Shown here: positions 23,301-35,200 of the stretch, in pieces
How positions within the stretch are numbered: the stretch's first letter is position 1
Layout of the letters: every line of letters begins with the position of its first letter
DNA from: Jaltomata sinuosa
Taxonomy: Eukaryota > Streptophyta > Magnoliopsida > Solanales > Solanaceae
Assembly (NCBI GenBank): GCA_003996215.1
Contig: QJPP01001434.1
Coordinates: 471,772-535,771, forward strand
Length of the DNA: 64,000 bases
Direction: 5' to 3'
Notes under the pieces: generated by a model
Database searches by the model: none
What the model was told of the DNA's origin: nothing
Seen by the model: only the letters and a program-made list of their open reading frames with translations
Made by a program: the position numbers and the translations under genes

Positions 23301-23566
23301 ATTTGGTATTTTGGGGGACTTCTAACTCTTTATATATTGAGTGAAATGCTTCGAGACATTTTACCCAAAGTTCAGAAAATTTATTAAAGAACTTACGATA
23401 ACCTTTGCCGACTTGCTTGACTTCAAAACTTATCATACGACCAAACAAATGGACCCGGCACCGAACTACCGGTCCCGACAAGACTTAAATGACTTGGGTC
23501 TACTACAACAAGCTCTAACAGCACAAGGAAAATGTGTATGTGGAAATGACCGGAAGGGTCATTACA
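20339..23566 (-). repeat. TE4 3' LTR, 3228 bp
   Basis: It runs TGTCACAACCC to GGGTCATTACA on the plus strand. It differs from its partner mainly in 21480-21880, where many single-base indels and about 50 extra bases cluster, and in a short repeat near 23165-23210 with three ACCCGGTT copies against two in the partner. The outer tip carries the inverted repeat ATGACC/GGTCAT. A G-box palindrome lies at 22703-22718. Confidence 0.92.
22703..22718. promoter_or_regulatory. G-box-centred 16-bp palindrome in TE4 3' LTR
   Basis: GATTCCACGTGGAATC is a perfect palindrome around CACGTG, the G-box core bound by plant bZIP and bHLH factors. Outer arms GGTGTG (about 22689) and CACACC (about 22727) extend it imperfectly to about 40 bp. 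The same block is at 31343-31358. Binding is inferred. Confidence 0.55.
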
Positions 23567-23672
23567 TCATCCACTACTAAAAAGGACTTTCGTCCTCGAA
23601 AGTCAAGGTCAAGGGGGTACCTGAAGGCTCAAACAGCTGCGGATACTGGGCCCGCATATCTCTCTCGGTCTC
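23567..23672 (-). other. TE4 3' untranslated region and polypurine tract
   Basis: In element orientation the last internal bases are AGTAGTGGATGA next to TGTAATGACC of the LTR; the purine-rich end is the probable polypurine tract. An inverted repeat GACTTTCG/CGAAAGTC with a short spacer lies just inside (about 23586-23606). TE6 and TE9 have related boundary sequences. Confidence 0.65.
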
Positions 23673-24780
23673 CTAGGTAGCCTCCTCGACTGGACGGTGC
23701 CTCCACTGAACCTTAACAACCAGGATCTCTCGAGACCTCAATCTCCTGACATCTCTGGCCAAAATAGCTGCCGGCTCCTCAACAAAGGCTAAACCCTCAT
23801 CCAACTGAACTGAATCCCACTGCAACACATGAGACTCATCTGAGACATATCGACGCAACATCGAAACATGGAATACAGGATGTATAGCTGAAAACATCGG
23901 AGGCAAGGCTAGCTGATAGGCAACGCTACCCACCCTCTGAAGAATCTCAAACGGCCCAATGTACCTGGTGCTAAGCTTGCCCCACCTACCAAATCTCATC
24001 ACGCCCTTCATGGGCGATACACGGAGAAACACCAAGTCACCGACACTAAACACCAAGGCACGAAGCCTACGATCAGTATAACTCTTCTGCCTGCTCTGAG
24101 CTGCCCGAAGTCTGTCTTGAATCACTCAGACTCGGTCTAAGGAATCTCGAAGCAAATTTGTGCTCTGTGGCCTAGAACTAAAACCATCAAACCAACCTAC
24201 CGGTGATCTGCAATGCCAGCCATACAAAGCCTCAAAAGGTGCCATGCCGATACTCGAATGGAAGCTGTTATTATAAGCAAACTCTGCCAAGGGAACAAAC
24301 TGATCCCAAGAACCTCCAAAGTCAAGAACACAGGCCCGAAGCATGTCCTCCAGAATCTGAATGGTCCTCTCGGACTGGCCATCTGTCTGAGGGTGGAAAG
24401 CGGTACTAAGATGAACCTCTGTACCCAAATCTCGCTGAATATCCCTCCAGAACTGAGATGTGAACTAAGTGCCGCGGTCTAAAATGATAGAAGCTGGGAT
24501 CCCGTGCAACCGAACAATCTCACAAAGGTAGATCTGAGCTAACCTCTATGCGCCATAAGAAGTCTGAATCGGCAAGAAATGTGCTGACTTAGTCAGCCTA
24601 TCAACAATCACCCATATGGAATCAAACCCATGAGAAGTACGAGGCAAACCAACAACGAAGTCCATAGTAATCCCTTCCCACTTCCACTTCAGGAATGCGG
24701 GAAGTAGCTGCATCAAACCACCAGGCTGCATATGCTCGAAACTTAAACCTTGGCTGAAGTTCTAGCACCGAGTATATGAA
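23673..24780 (-). pseudogene. TE4 integrase with interrupted chromodomain-like tail
   Basis: Core residues are all present: TMDFVVGLPRTSHGFDSIW, then a segment with LDRGT, a stop and FTSQF near 24470, then TDGQSERTIQILEDMLRA. The C-terminal part has SPMKGVMRFGRWGKLSTRY, then IGPFEILQRVGSVAYQL and LRSREILVVKVQWRHRPVEE. A TAG at 23673-23675 replaces the conserved tail Trp. Other stops lie near 24126 and 24545. The N-terminal zinc-binding part falls in the degraded stretch to the right. Confidence 0.8.
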
Positions 24781-25533
24781 CTCCGCTATATCCCGCTTTA
24801 TACCACCTCCACCAGTAAAGCTGCTCGAAGTCTCTATTACATCTTTGTTGTGCCAGGGTGAATGGAAGTATCTAGTACAAATTGTTGCCTCATGAAGTAT
24901 CAACGGAATCAAATCCACTACATCCTCAGAACCACAAAGGGGCGACATCAAACCTCAGAACCCATCTGAATCTAGAGTAGCCTGGCTGGTCTCACCCTGA
25001 AACACCCGAAGTCACGAGGTCACACAAACCTGCCTGATCCTCAAACTGACGGCTCTGAATCTGCATCAACAAAAGTAGAACGAGACCTCAAAATAAGAAG
25101 TAAAAATAAAAAAAAAAAAAAAAAACAAAACAAAAAAAAGAACATAAAAAAAGTTAAAATAAAAAAAAAAAATCACTTTCAAAGAAATAGTCAGACATTG
25201 ATATATACCGTCAATTCCAGGTCCTATTGAACAATAAGGTATACCACTTGCTAGAATAATCTAAGGAAAATTAGGCAAAGATATCTGTCCTAAATTATAT
25301 ATACGTTTATCTTTAAAGTAACTTATACTATTCATAACCACCAATCACTAAAATTACTTCATATCGTAAAGGATGAGCGAGAGAGAACTCTGCTAGGATC
25401 CGACAAGTTCAAGCCTAGACAAACGGGTTAGCCAGGACTGGATGCTCCAAGGCCAACGCGGCTGGCCTTGAATAACTGAATGAAAAAGCTAGGACTTACC
25501 ATACTCATTCCGCTTCCCAGACTCAAGCATCCG
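24781..25533 (-). other. Degraded RNase H-integrase linker of TE4 with A-rich insertion
   Basis: Compared with the same region of TE3 (16440-16870) this stretch has many one-base insertions and deletions. Between about 25088 and 25372 it holds roughly 285 bp with no counterpart in TE3: first runs of A (25107-25171), then AT-rich unique sequence. Homology resumes at GAGAACTCTGCTAGGATCCG. The insert could be a small retroposed piece or an assembly artefact; I cannot tell which. Confidence 0.55.
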
Positions 25534-26900
25534 CTACTCACGTCTTGCCTTGCCCAATGATGCTGGAATAGTGAAGTCATAGTCCTTCAGTAACTCGACC
25601 CATCTCCTCTGTCTCGAGTTCAACTCTCGCTGACTCGTGATATACTGAAGACTACGGTGATCAGTGAAGATCTCACAGTGAACTCCATATAGGTAATGCC
25701 TCCAAATCTTTAGCGTGAAAACTACCGCTTCAAACTCTAAGTCATGAGTGGGGTAGTTGCGCTCGTGAACCTTCAGCTGCCTCGACGCATATGCTATTAC
25801 TCGACCCTGCTGCATCAACACAACACCAAGACCAACCCCAGAAGCATCACAATACACGGAGAAGCTCTGACCCTCAACCGACAAAGTCAAAACTGGAGTT
25901 GAGGTCAATAAGGCCTTAAGCCTCTGGAAGCTAACCTCACACTGATCCGACCACTGAAATGGGACATCCTTCCTAGTCAGCATAGTCAATGGTGCTGCTA
26001 TGGAAGAAAATCCCTCAACAAATCGTCTGTAGTAACCTGCTAACCCAATAAAGCTGCGGACCTCAGTAGCAGTAGTAAGTCTAGGCCAATCACAAACCGC
26101 AGAAATCTTTCCCGGGTCAACCCTAATCCCATCCTTAGACACCACGTGCCCTAGGAATGCAACTGACTCAAGCCAAAACTCACACTTTGAGAACTTGGCA
26201 TAAAGCCGATGATCTCTCAAAGTCTGGAGCATAACCCTCAAGTGCTGCTCATGCTCATCTCTACTACGCGAGTATACCAAGATGTCGTCTATAAAAACTA
26301 TCACAAATGAGTCCAAATACGGGCCAAGAACCCTGTGCATCAAGTTCATAAAGGCTGCGGGGGCATTAGTCAACCCAAAAGACATCACCAGGAACTCATA
26401 ATGGCCATAACGTGGCCTGAATGCTGTCTTAGGGATGTCCTCTCGCCCTAATCCTCAACTGATGGTAGCCGGACCTCAAATCAATCTTCGAAAACACGAC
26501 TGAACCCTGAAGCTGGTCAAACAAATCATCAATCCTCGGCATCGGATACCTATTCTTCACTGTCACCCTATTCAGCTGCCGATAATCAATACATATGCGC
26601 ATCGACCCATCCTTCTTTTTCACGAAGAGAACAGGAGCACCCCAAGGTGACACACTAGGTCTAATAAACCCCTTAGCTAACAGATCCTGGAGCTGCTCCT
26701 TAAGCTCTCTCAACTCAGCAGGAGCCATACGGTAAGGAGAAATAGAAATGGGCCTGAGTGCCCGACTCTAACTCAATAGCAAAATCAATATCTCTCTCAG
26801 GTGGAAGGCCTGGCAGGTCGGTAGGAAACACATCGAGGAAGTCTCTAACCACAGGAACAGACTCAGGAGAAGTAGGGTCAGCACTAAACATCTCGGACAT
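25534..26900 (-). pseudogene. TE4 reverse transcriptase and RNase H
   Basis: RT begins near FLDVFPTDLPGLPPERDIDF and shows SPWGAPVLFVKKKDGSMRIC, YRQLNRVTVKNRYPMP, SFGLTNAPAAFMNLMHRVLG and catalytic FIDDILVYSR. RNase H follows with VYCDASGVGLGVVLMQQGR, WRHYLYGVHCEIFTDHRSLQ and RQRRWVELLKDYDF. Small frameshifts occur near 26720 and 26430; the frame from 26388 to 25534 is open for about 285 codons. The end of RNase H (ADALSR-type) is lost at the degraded linker. Confidence 0.85.
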
Positions 26901-26929
26901 ATGCTAGATAAACTAACACCCACGGGAAA

Positions 26930-27673
26930 TCAACTTCCTTGCCTCGAAGATAAGAAGATGATCCCAGATGGTGCATGGCTAACAGAACCCTGCCACACAA
27001 CCGGGGATACACCGGGCACAGCTATGGTAATGGTCTTGGCATAACAATCCAAAACCACACGGTGAGGGGATAACCAGTCCATGCCCAGTATCACATCAAA
27101 ATCTAGCATATCAAGAATCATCAAATCACCCCAAGTCTCTGAATCACCAACAGATAACATACAGGATCTCACAATCCGATCCACTACTAAGGAATCTCCT
27201 ACTGGGGTCGAAACAGAAACAGGAACAGATAATGGCTCACTAGCCAACCCTAAACAAGGCACAAAGTAGGCAGATACATATGAACAAGAGGATCCAGGAT
27301 CAAATAAAGCCATAGCAGACTGATGGCTCACAGAAATCGTACCTGTAATCACAGCATCTGAGGCATCTACCTCTGGTCTCCTAGGGACCGCGTAAAATTG
27401 ACGACGACCTCCACCTGCCCGACCGCCATCCCTACCACCTGATCTGCCGCGTGGAGAACCACCTCTAATCTGACGACCACCCCCTCTAGCCAAAGGCTGA
27501 ACTGCTCGTAAAGGCTCGGCCAACTGAATTGTACCCTGCTGAGGGCAATCTCTAGCAAAATGGCCAATCGCACCACAAGTAAAACAAGCCCATGATGGCC
27601 TACTCAGTCGAGATGAACCAGCAGATCCCGTATGACCACCACGACCTGATGCCCCAGAAACTGTACCCCTCAA
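26930..27673 (-). pseudogene. TE4 gag zinc knuckle and protease
   Basis: An open frame with CFTCGAIGHFARDC (CX2CX4HX4C knuckle, binds RNA), then a Gly/Arg-rich stretch (RGGSPRGRSGGRDGGRAGG), then the aspartic protease with ALFDPGSSCSYVS and LDMLDFDVILGMDWLSPHR. It ends with a short frameshift before RT. In this lineage gag and pol are normally one continuous frame, so this is the middle of the polyprotein. Confidence 0.85.
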
Positions 27674-27689
27674 AGACTGGCCGCTATAG

Positions 27690-28859
27690 CCCTGATGGTT
27701 GCTCTGACCCTACTCGAACTGGGTACAACCGAAAGTCTGAAGGGAAGCCTGAACCGGTCGGCTGGACTGACCCTGGTACTACTGTGGCTGATAACTCCGG
27801 CTCCACTGGCCAGGACCTCTACCACCATATCTGGAACCACTATAGACACCCTGATGTCGAGGCCTCTTATCTCTGGACCCCTGATCATGTCGCTGTAAGT
27901 CCTCCACAATGCGGGCATAGTCTACAATAGCCTGGAATGACCGACCACTGGCAATCAATATTTCAGTTGGCTGCCTGATCTCTGGCCTCAAACCCCATAC
28001 AAATCTGCGAATCCTATCTGCCTCGGTAGGAATGATCATAGCTCCGAACAGTGCTAGCTGATAAAAATGGGTCTCATACTTTGAGACAGTCGTAGACCCC
28101 TGCGTAAGGTGAGTAAACTGCTCCATGCGACACTCACGATCACTCTGAGGTAGGAACTTGGTCATAAAGGACTCATTAAACTCAGACCAGGCCAAAAAAA
28201 GGTGACAATAGTGGTCTACAAGCAACCTGGGCCCTCCACCATAACTTCGCTGGGCCCTTCAACTGATAGGTAGTATAACCAACCCCGTGAGTCTCCAACA
28301 AACCCAAATGATGAAACATCTCCTCACAGGTAGTAATAAAGTCATGTGGATCCTGTCCAGAAGTACCAGCAAACCTCGGAGGTGCTAACCTCAAAAACCT
28401 ACCCAACGCCTTCTGCTCTAATTCTGTCATAACTGGGCGAGGAGCAAGAGGTTGTGCAACAGATGGAACCGAAATGACCTCCGCACGGGGAGCCATAGTA
28501 GCCGGCTGCGCTCCTAAGCTCTGTGCAACCAGGGCTGCCCCCTGAGCGGATGTCTGTGCTACCTCAGAAGGCCGCTCTCCAATCACACCCAAAAGCTGTA
28601 ATAGTAATCCCCGAATATCTGGAGACTGAGCTGCGGCTGGAGCTGGCACAGAAGTGGGCACTGGAGCTGGTACTGGAGATGGCGCTGGAGCTGGTGCTGG
28701 GGCTGGTGGTACCTGGGCTGCCCCCTGATCCACATGCTGCTCGGGCTCTATCTCCACTCTAGCAGCCCTAGAAGGTGCCACTGCTCGAGGGCATCCTCGA
28801 CCCTTAGCTGGAGTGGGAGGCTCATCTCCGCGTGATGTCGATGATCTCGTACGAACCAT
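27690..28859 (-). pseudogene. TE4 gag N-terminal and capsid part
   Basis: I choose the ATG at 28859-28857 (MVRTRSSTSRGDEPPTP) because the related gag proteins begin MxRTR; an upstream in-frame ATG adds only eight unrelated residues. A Pro/Ala-rich low-complexity stretch lies at 28640-28710. The capsid-like part has FLRLAPPRFAGTSGQDPHDF and LLETHGVGYTTYQLKGPAKL. A frameshift occurs at an A/T homopolymer near 28194-28200, and TAG stops near 27778 and 27725 precede the zinc knuckle. Confidence 0.8.
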
Positions 28860-29072
28860 CTGCGGGAGAATGAAGTAGAACAAATGAGATTTCCAGAAAC
28901 TTCAAGGGTTCTACGCACGACACAGAAGCAAGGAAAGAGTTAAATTTCCTAAAATGTCACTGTAGCCTCCCAAAGATTGAGTACGGACGTCTCCGCCCCG
29001 ATCCGCAGGACTCTACTAGACATTGGCTCCTATACCGATGACACTGATGAACCTAAAGCTCTGATACCAAGT
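28860..29072 (-). other. TE4 leader and Met tRNA primer-binding site
   Basis: Plus-strand GCTCTGATACCA (29058-29069) is the complement of TGGTATCAGAGC, matching the initiator Met tRNA 3' end, two bases inside the LTR. The remaining roughly 200 bases are untranslated leader with no ORF. Confidence 0.85.
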
Positions 29073-32000
29073 TGTCACAACCCAATTTCTCAGTCATGAT
29101 GGCACCTACAACCCCCGGTAGGTTAACCAATCCCCGTAGCCCAGAACAGTTAGTAATGGGCTACTATCTAACAAATAAGGGAACAAGACGAAGAGAACAT
29201 ATAAAAGGGATATAAATATATACATATGCAGAAACTAAACCAAACCCCAAGACCTGGTATCATCGTATAGAGCCAAATTACATACATGGAGTGCAAACGA
29301 TCCAAAACAATATATATAGATGTCTCCGATCGCCAAGAGCTCACCCTCAGTCTGAAGTAGTCCCAAACAGATCTCCAAGCACGAATCACAGCGATCTAAC
29401 GGCGATGGCCCATGCTAAGATCTGCACCCAAAGATGCAGGGGGTAGGGTGAGCACCAAATGCGAAGCATAAGGTACCCAGTAGGTTTCATAGGCCGACTG
29501 GGCACATATAAGATAAAAGCGTAGTAACAGACAGAATAGAAGCAAGCAGTCACAGAAATCAATGAAAGGTACACAGGAACTAGCCCAGAGGGAAATCAAC
29601 AGAACCACATGTGAGGCCAGTAAGCAGAACATACACACCATAGGCACAGGTGGAAGTAAGAAACACGCACCTGGGGTCCTTGCAATAACAGTGTATACAT
29701 AATAAGTTTATGAAATAGACGTTATACCGGTAACCTCAAGTGTAAGAAGAGGGAAAGAGTAATGATAGGCATGCTCAGGGACATGAATCAAACTCAACTA
29801 ATCATAGCAATCTCAAATCCAGAAACTAACAGTCTAGCAGTAACCAATTTCATACTTAACCGTAGCAGGGAACAATTCTGTAAGTAAATAGCAAAAATCT
29901 ACCTACAATCCTCCGGTCGCCCATACAACCGAGGAACACAAACAAGTGAAAACAAACCCTCCGGCATCCCATACTACCAGAGCGTACAATCAACAAACAA
30001 CAAACAAGAGTGTAACCTCAAACAATGAATGATATGATGCATGAAGATCTCAAGTGAAATGGTATCTCTGTATGTACCTCCTCCGGTGCCGATCCGGCCC
30101 AGCAGGTAGGTTCCATGGAAGGACACTGCCCGTATACCTCTACTCCACCATATACCCTTCCTCCGGCACACGCAGCCCGTAGCCCCTGGCCCGGATGGCA
30201 AGGTCCATGGAGGTCCCAGACCCCATACTAAAACTCAGTATCAAAGCATGTCACCCGGAAGCAAGTCCGGTATCAAGATAGAGACCCAGTCTCGAATATG
30301 CAATGCCCAGACCCTGTCCAGGACTAAAGTAGTAGGAAAATGTCTCAAAAACCCCTCCAAGGGTGCCCGGGCGTAACCGGGTCTAAACAGTAAAAAGTCA
30401 TCTCAGGTGCTCGGTCCGACCGAGGCTAAAAATCATCTCAAGTAGCAAGAAAACTCAACTAGCACCCCGGCCCTGCCGAGTCTAGCGTAATCGTAAAACT
30501 GGTGATTTTAAACCATCAAGTGAAATCAACCATTTCCAAATCATTTCCATCAAAAACGGACCCCCCGGGCCATGCAAGGTTTAGAAAACAGTGCCAGTAG
30601 GCCCGAAGCCAAAACCACAGTAAAACATGGATAAAACCTCTTTATATGCATGGAAATGGTATGATCACACACAATAGCTGCCCAGCAGCTCACAATCAAC
30701 CTATCGACCCTGCACAGGCCCACAGCTACTCAGCAAGCATAACCAGCCTAGAAGGATAATTCTATGCCCGGGACTCGCGGACATTCCCAAAATCCCACCT
30801 TCTATGTTCCAGAGTCAACAAGGCCTCACAGGACCACAAGGGTAAATAAAATATATCGGCAAATACTACAAGCAACGGAGGAACAAAAGTAGGCGGACAT
30901 GAATAAAGCGGTCGAGGTCTGTGGTACCAACCTAATAAACCAACCCAAGGATGCACATTAATACAATTTTATCCTATATATGTGGAGTCTAGGGAAAATA
31001 AATCGTAACCTACCTGTCGTCCGATGACAAGCTTGAACCTCTCCGAAAAAAGCTCCAACACGAAGTCAAACTCGGATTTAGGCTTGAATAATTTGACGTA
31101 GATAATTAATTTCCTTCAAAAATTTAATATAACGTCGACATTTAATTGGTTCCACCAACCCCTTCTCTGTATGCGTATGTATGTATATGGAGCAGCCAAC
31201 AACACACTACACTTGTTAATGAATGAAACAAAGGTTCAGTGAACTTTGTTAATTTCCAACATAAATAGCACTAGCTAAGTGTTGGTAGGTGATGGCCACC
31301 TAATGGACAAATGGCAGCATGTATTTTGGTGTGGCATCCCTTGATTCCACGTGGAATCTTGGTGTCACACCATAATATATTCTTTTCCCGATTATGTATA
31401 TATTCGGGTATTGCATAGGTTCGTGATAAAATAAATATAGCTTTTTGAATATACCATAATAAATAGAAAATTATTTCAAATAAACCTACTATATTATAAT
31501 AATAAATTTCAACATAACTAAATTTACTATCTCCGCTAAAATATTACAATGTATAAAAACCTTAAAAAATAAATACATATACAATTATATCGTAACAAAA
31601 ATATTTTTCATAAACCTTTAAAATATTTTGAAAAGGTAATAATAATATAATTTTCTACCACCTTCGACTTTTAAATTAAATATTCTCAAGTACGCACGAT
31701 TTCGATACTCAAGAACCCTCTTAGAACCCTCCCTTATGCTTTCTCACTATTTCAGAACTGAAATGGCGTTTTAAAACGTGAAGTTGAGGCTTAAATCGAG
31801 TTTGACCCGACCCGGTTCGCAACCCGGTTTCTGCCAGACAGTCCGCGGTAAAACAGTCATAACTTTTTACTTCGAAATCAGTTGAACGTGTGGTTTTGTG
31901 CGTTGGAAACTACACTCGTAGACCTTCGATTTGGTATTTTGGGGGACTTCTAACTCTTTACATATTGAGATAAAACCTCCGAGACATTTTACCCAAAGTT

Positions 32001-32194
32001 CAGAAAATTTATTAAAGAACTTACGATAACTTTTGCCGACTTGCTTGACTTCAAAACTTATCATACGCCCAAACAAATGGACCCGACACCAAACTACCGG
32101 TCCCGACAAGCCTTAAATGACTTGGGTCCGCTACAACAAGCTTTAACGGCACAAGGAAAACGTGTATGTGGAAATGACCAAAAGGGTCATTACA
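29073..32194 (-). repeat. TE4 5' LTR, 3122 bp
   Basis: It runs TGTCACAACCC to GGGTCATTACA on the plus strand and is the partner of 20339-23566. In the stretch 30180-30520 it lacks most of the extra single bases of its partner and is closer to TE9, so the partner is the aberrant copy there. Confidence 0.92.
31343..31358. promoter_or_regulatory. G-box-centred palindrome in TE4 5' LTR
   Basis: Second copy of GATTCCACGTGGAATC, unchanged, inside the promoter-bearing LTR. Conservation in both LTRs only shows that it was present at insertion. Confidence 0.55.
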
Positions 32195-32209
32195 GTTCTG
32201 ATACCAAGC
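32195..32209 (-). other. Right TE4 target copy and rest of TE3 primer site
   Basis: GTTCT (32195-32199) repeats the bases before TE4; GATACCAAGC then completes the TE3 Met tRNA primer site. Removing TE4 and one GTTCT restores a TE3 site reading TGGTATCAGAAC in element orientation, next to the 5' LTR. Confidence 0.88.
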
Positions 32210-35200
32210 TGTCATACCCTAATTTCTCAGGTCATGATGGCACCTACAACCCCCTTGTAGGTGTACCAATCTGCGTAACTCAGAATGATTAGTAATGGGC
32301 TACTATCTAACAAGCATGCAAAAGAAGTAATGTACAAGCAAAAGCAAGAGATAAAGTAAAGAAATGAGCAATAGGAATATATATATATATATACCTAGGA
32401 AAAATAAACCATCCCACCACCTAATATCACAATATAAGAGCTGCTACTACATAACAGTTTACAAAGGTCCAAAAGAATATATACAATTGTCTCTGAATAA
32501 CAAAAGAGTACATAATACAAAAGAGGAGATGAAAGTTAAGCTCTGACCGCCAGGAGCTCACCCTCAGTCTTGGATGATCCAAAGCACTCCGCATGAGTCT
32601 CCATGAGTCAGCGACGATGGCCTATACTAAGATCTGCACCAGGAAGATGTTGAGTGTAGTATAAGCACCAATTGCAAGGCAACGAGTACCTAGTAGGCAT
32701 CATACGCTGACTGAGAGCTTATAAGATATAAAAGCAATAAATAGCAGAAAGAAAGAAGGTAGTCACACAGAAGCAAATAGAAAATAGTACACGGAAGCTA
32801 GCACAGATAGAATACAAGGATAAAATAATCATACTCGACTAGCTACTAGAGATATATATCACAGAACACAGGTAAAGGTAAGAAGAACACACCTGGGGTC
32901 CTTGCAACGATAATATATATAAAGAAAGTTTAAGAAATAGGAAGTATACCAGTAACCTCAAGAAAAGGGAAGGAAGGAAAGCAAGTAAAATATACTCATG
33001 TGAAAATAAACCCTCTGGCATCTCATACTATTGGAGCGTACACTTAACAAACAAGGGTGGAATCGTACACAAATGAATAATATGATGCAGTAGTGTGAAA
33101 CCAAGTGTAATTGTAGTACCGTATGTACCTTCTCTAGTGCCTATAGGCCCAGTAGGTAGGATCCATGGAAGGACACACCCGTATACCTCAACTGCACCAT
33201 ATACCCCTCCTCTGGCACACTCAGCATGTATCCCCTGGTCTAGATCGGCAAGGTCCATGGATTTCCTTGACCATATACAAAATCCTAGAATCTCAAAATA
33301 TCCAATATAACTGCCCGGAGTGTATCCGAGTCTAAACCAATAACCGTGATCTCAAAATGAGTGCGCGAAGTGTATCCGGGTCTAATTTGGTAATCAAGTC
33401 TCAAACCCCCCTCCCTTAAGGGGTGCCAAGGGTGTATCTGGGTTTAAACTAGTAGTAAAATAAGTGTGACGCTCGGCTCGATAAATCTAATATTGTCTCT
33501 AATAAGTAATAAAACATGTCTATCACTACGGCTCAACTGAATCTAGTATAATTGTGAAAACAGTGATAAAATCATCATTTAATCTCTCTTACCCCAAGAA
33601 GATCCATAAAATCAGTTCTAAAACCCTTTTATAACCATCTTTACTGAAAATGAGCCATCGAGGCTATGCAAGGTTTAGAAAAACGTATATAGTAGGCCGT
33701 AGCCAAAAAGGTAGCTAAACATGTAGAAAATCTCTTTATATGCATGATAATGGTATGCCTAAACACAAACAGAAACCCAATGGCTCACAATCAACCTATT
33801 GGCCCTGCACAGGCTCCAATCGCTCTACAACATATATAACTATCTCTACAATTGAGATACCAATGTCCGAGCCTCACGGACATCCCCAAATAACACACCA
33901 TCTACAACCCAGAGGCAGAAATAAGACCACATAGGGCTACAAGGGTAAAACTATCAACTAAAATGAATACTACAATGATATGAGTGAAATAAGACAGACG
34001 GAAATGAAGCGGACAAGGTCTGGAGTGCCAAACTAATAAAACCCAAAACAAAGATGCTAATTAGTTCCGTTATAGCCTATATACACAAAGTCTAATATGG
34101 AAGAGACCGTAACCTACCTGTCATCGGACGACAAACTGTTGGAATGACGTTGTCTAAGCCAGAACTGCTCCGAGAAGTCTCAAAAAGCAATCACACTATC
34201 ACAAACACAATCTATGCATTAAAATAAGATTAACGATACCTATATTCCTAAAAGTTTAGCCGGATTGAAATTCGGGTCAAAAGCGAGCCTATGGGCCCCA
34301 CAACCTAAATCTAGAAATAAAAAATACCACGATATTCCCAACATTCCCGGAATTACATAATCCAAAAATGAGCAAAAATTGAGTAAAGAAAGAGGCTAAA
34401 ACAGCCCGGAGAAAAAGAGGGTGACATGTGAAAACTTGAAATAATCCAGAATAGAAAGGAGGAACTACTTAACACGAGGAGAGGAAGAAAGTCTACAAGA
34501 TAAAAATCCACGCAACCACGAACAAGCAGCCCCAAATTTATACTACAGCCACACAAAAACCCCAAGCTAAGAAGCACAACAATGGAGGTTTTAGATAAGA
34601 AGAAGAATGGAATTTTGGAGAAGAGGACTTACCAAACAAGGAAGGAGTCGAGGATAATCGCCACAATGAAGAATTCCCATGCTAGGAACTGATTAGGAAC
34701 AACTTTTAGGATAGGGAAAAGTATTTATAGTTAGAGAGAAAAGGTGAAATAGTCTGAAAATTTGAGGTGCAAGGATTATATATTGTTAGTCGCAGGCTAG
34801 CGCCATTGGCATTGTCCAGGCGCCATTGACGCTGAAGGGAGGTAGGTGGGTAAGATTGTGCCAAAGAGGCATCATTGGCGCTGAAGGAAAGCGGCAGGCT
34901 AGCGCGATCGCGCTGCCTTGGCGCTAAAGGCATGCCTGCTGCAGAAAAACCAGCAACATGAATAGTTCTATGGGATGTTTCGGCACAATCGAAACCCGAT
35001 ACTCATAAACCAAATATGTTACTAGAATATAAATGATGTTCTGGACTCAACGGAATCGATGAAACTTCCATATGAGGTCTTTTCAGAGGAATTTTGACCC
35101 AAGTCAATATTAGCTAAGGCCAACCAAACACCCAAAATAAGCCCGACTCACTCGGGACCCAAACCAACCACCTACCTAACCTAAACTCGACATTATGTAG

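Larger units (their letters stand above)
20339..32194 (-). mobile_element. TE4: complete Tekay/Del-like chromovirus, 11856 bp, TSD GTTCT
   Basis: The only element with both LTRs and both target copies in the window. LTRs 20339-23566 and 29073-32194 are nearly identical over most of their length; GTTCT precedes the left LTR (20334-20338) and follows the right one (32195-32199). Internal order on the minus strand is primer site, gag, PR, RT-RNase H, IN with chromodomain-like tail, polypurine tract. Reading frames are broken by several stops, one homopolymer frameshift and a badly degraded stretch at 24781-25533. High LTR similarity suggests it is the youngest insertion seen complete here. Confidence 0.92.

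Noticed and set aside
25088..25372. A SINE insertion in TE4.
   Set aside because: The A run is at the left end while no tRNA-like promoter boxes or clear target duplication are visible, and the stretch lies in a patch of likely sequence errors.
15289..32194. A tandem retrotransposon (two internal regions sharing the LTR at 20339-23566) formed by unequal crossing over.
   Set aside because: GTTCT flanks 20339-32194 on both sides, and joining the flanks rebuilds the TE3 primer site and its own LTR at 32210. Simple insertion explains everything.
20339..32194. A CRISPR-like array or bacterial island suggested by repeated blocks.
   Set aside because: The repeats are LTRs with plant retroelement pol genes between them; no spacer-repeat pattern and no cas genes.
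34353..34577. A 74-residue secreted or membrane protein on the minus strand.
   Set aside because: It lies in the TE3 LTR transcribed region, is T-rich low-complexity sequence, and has no counterpart in related LTRs.
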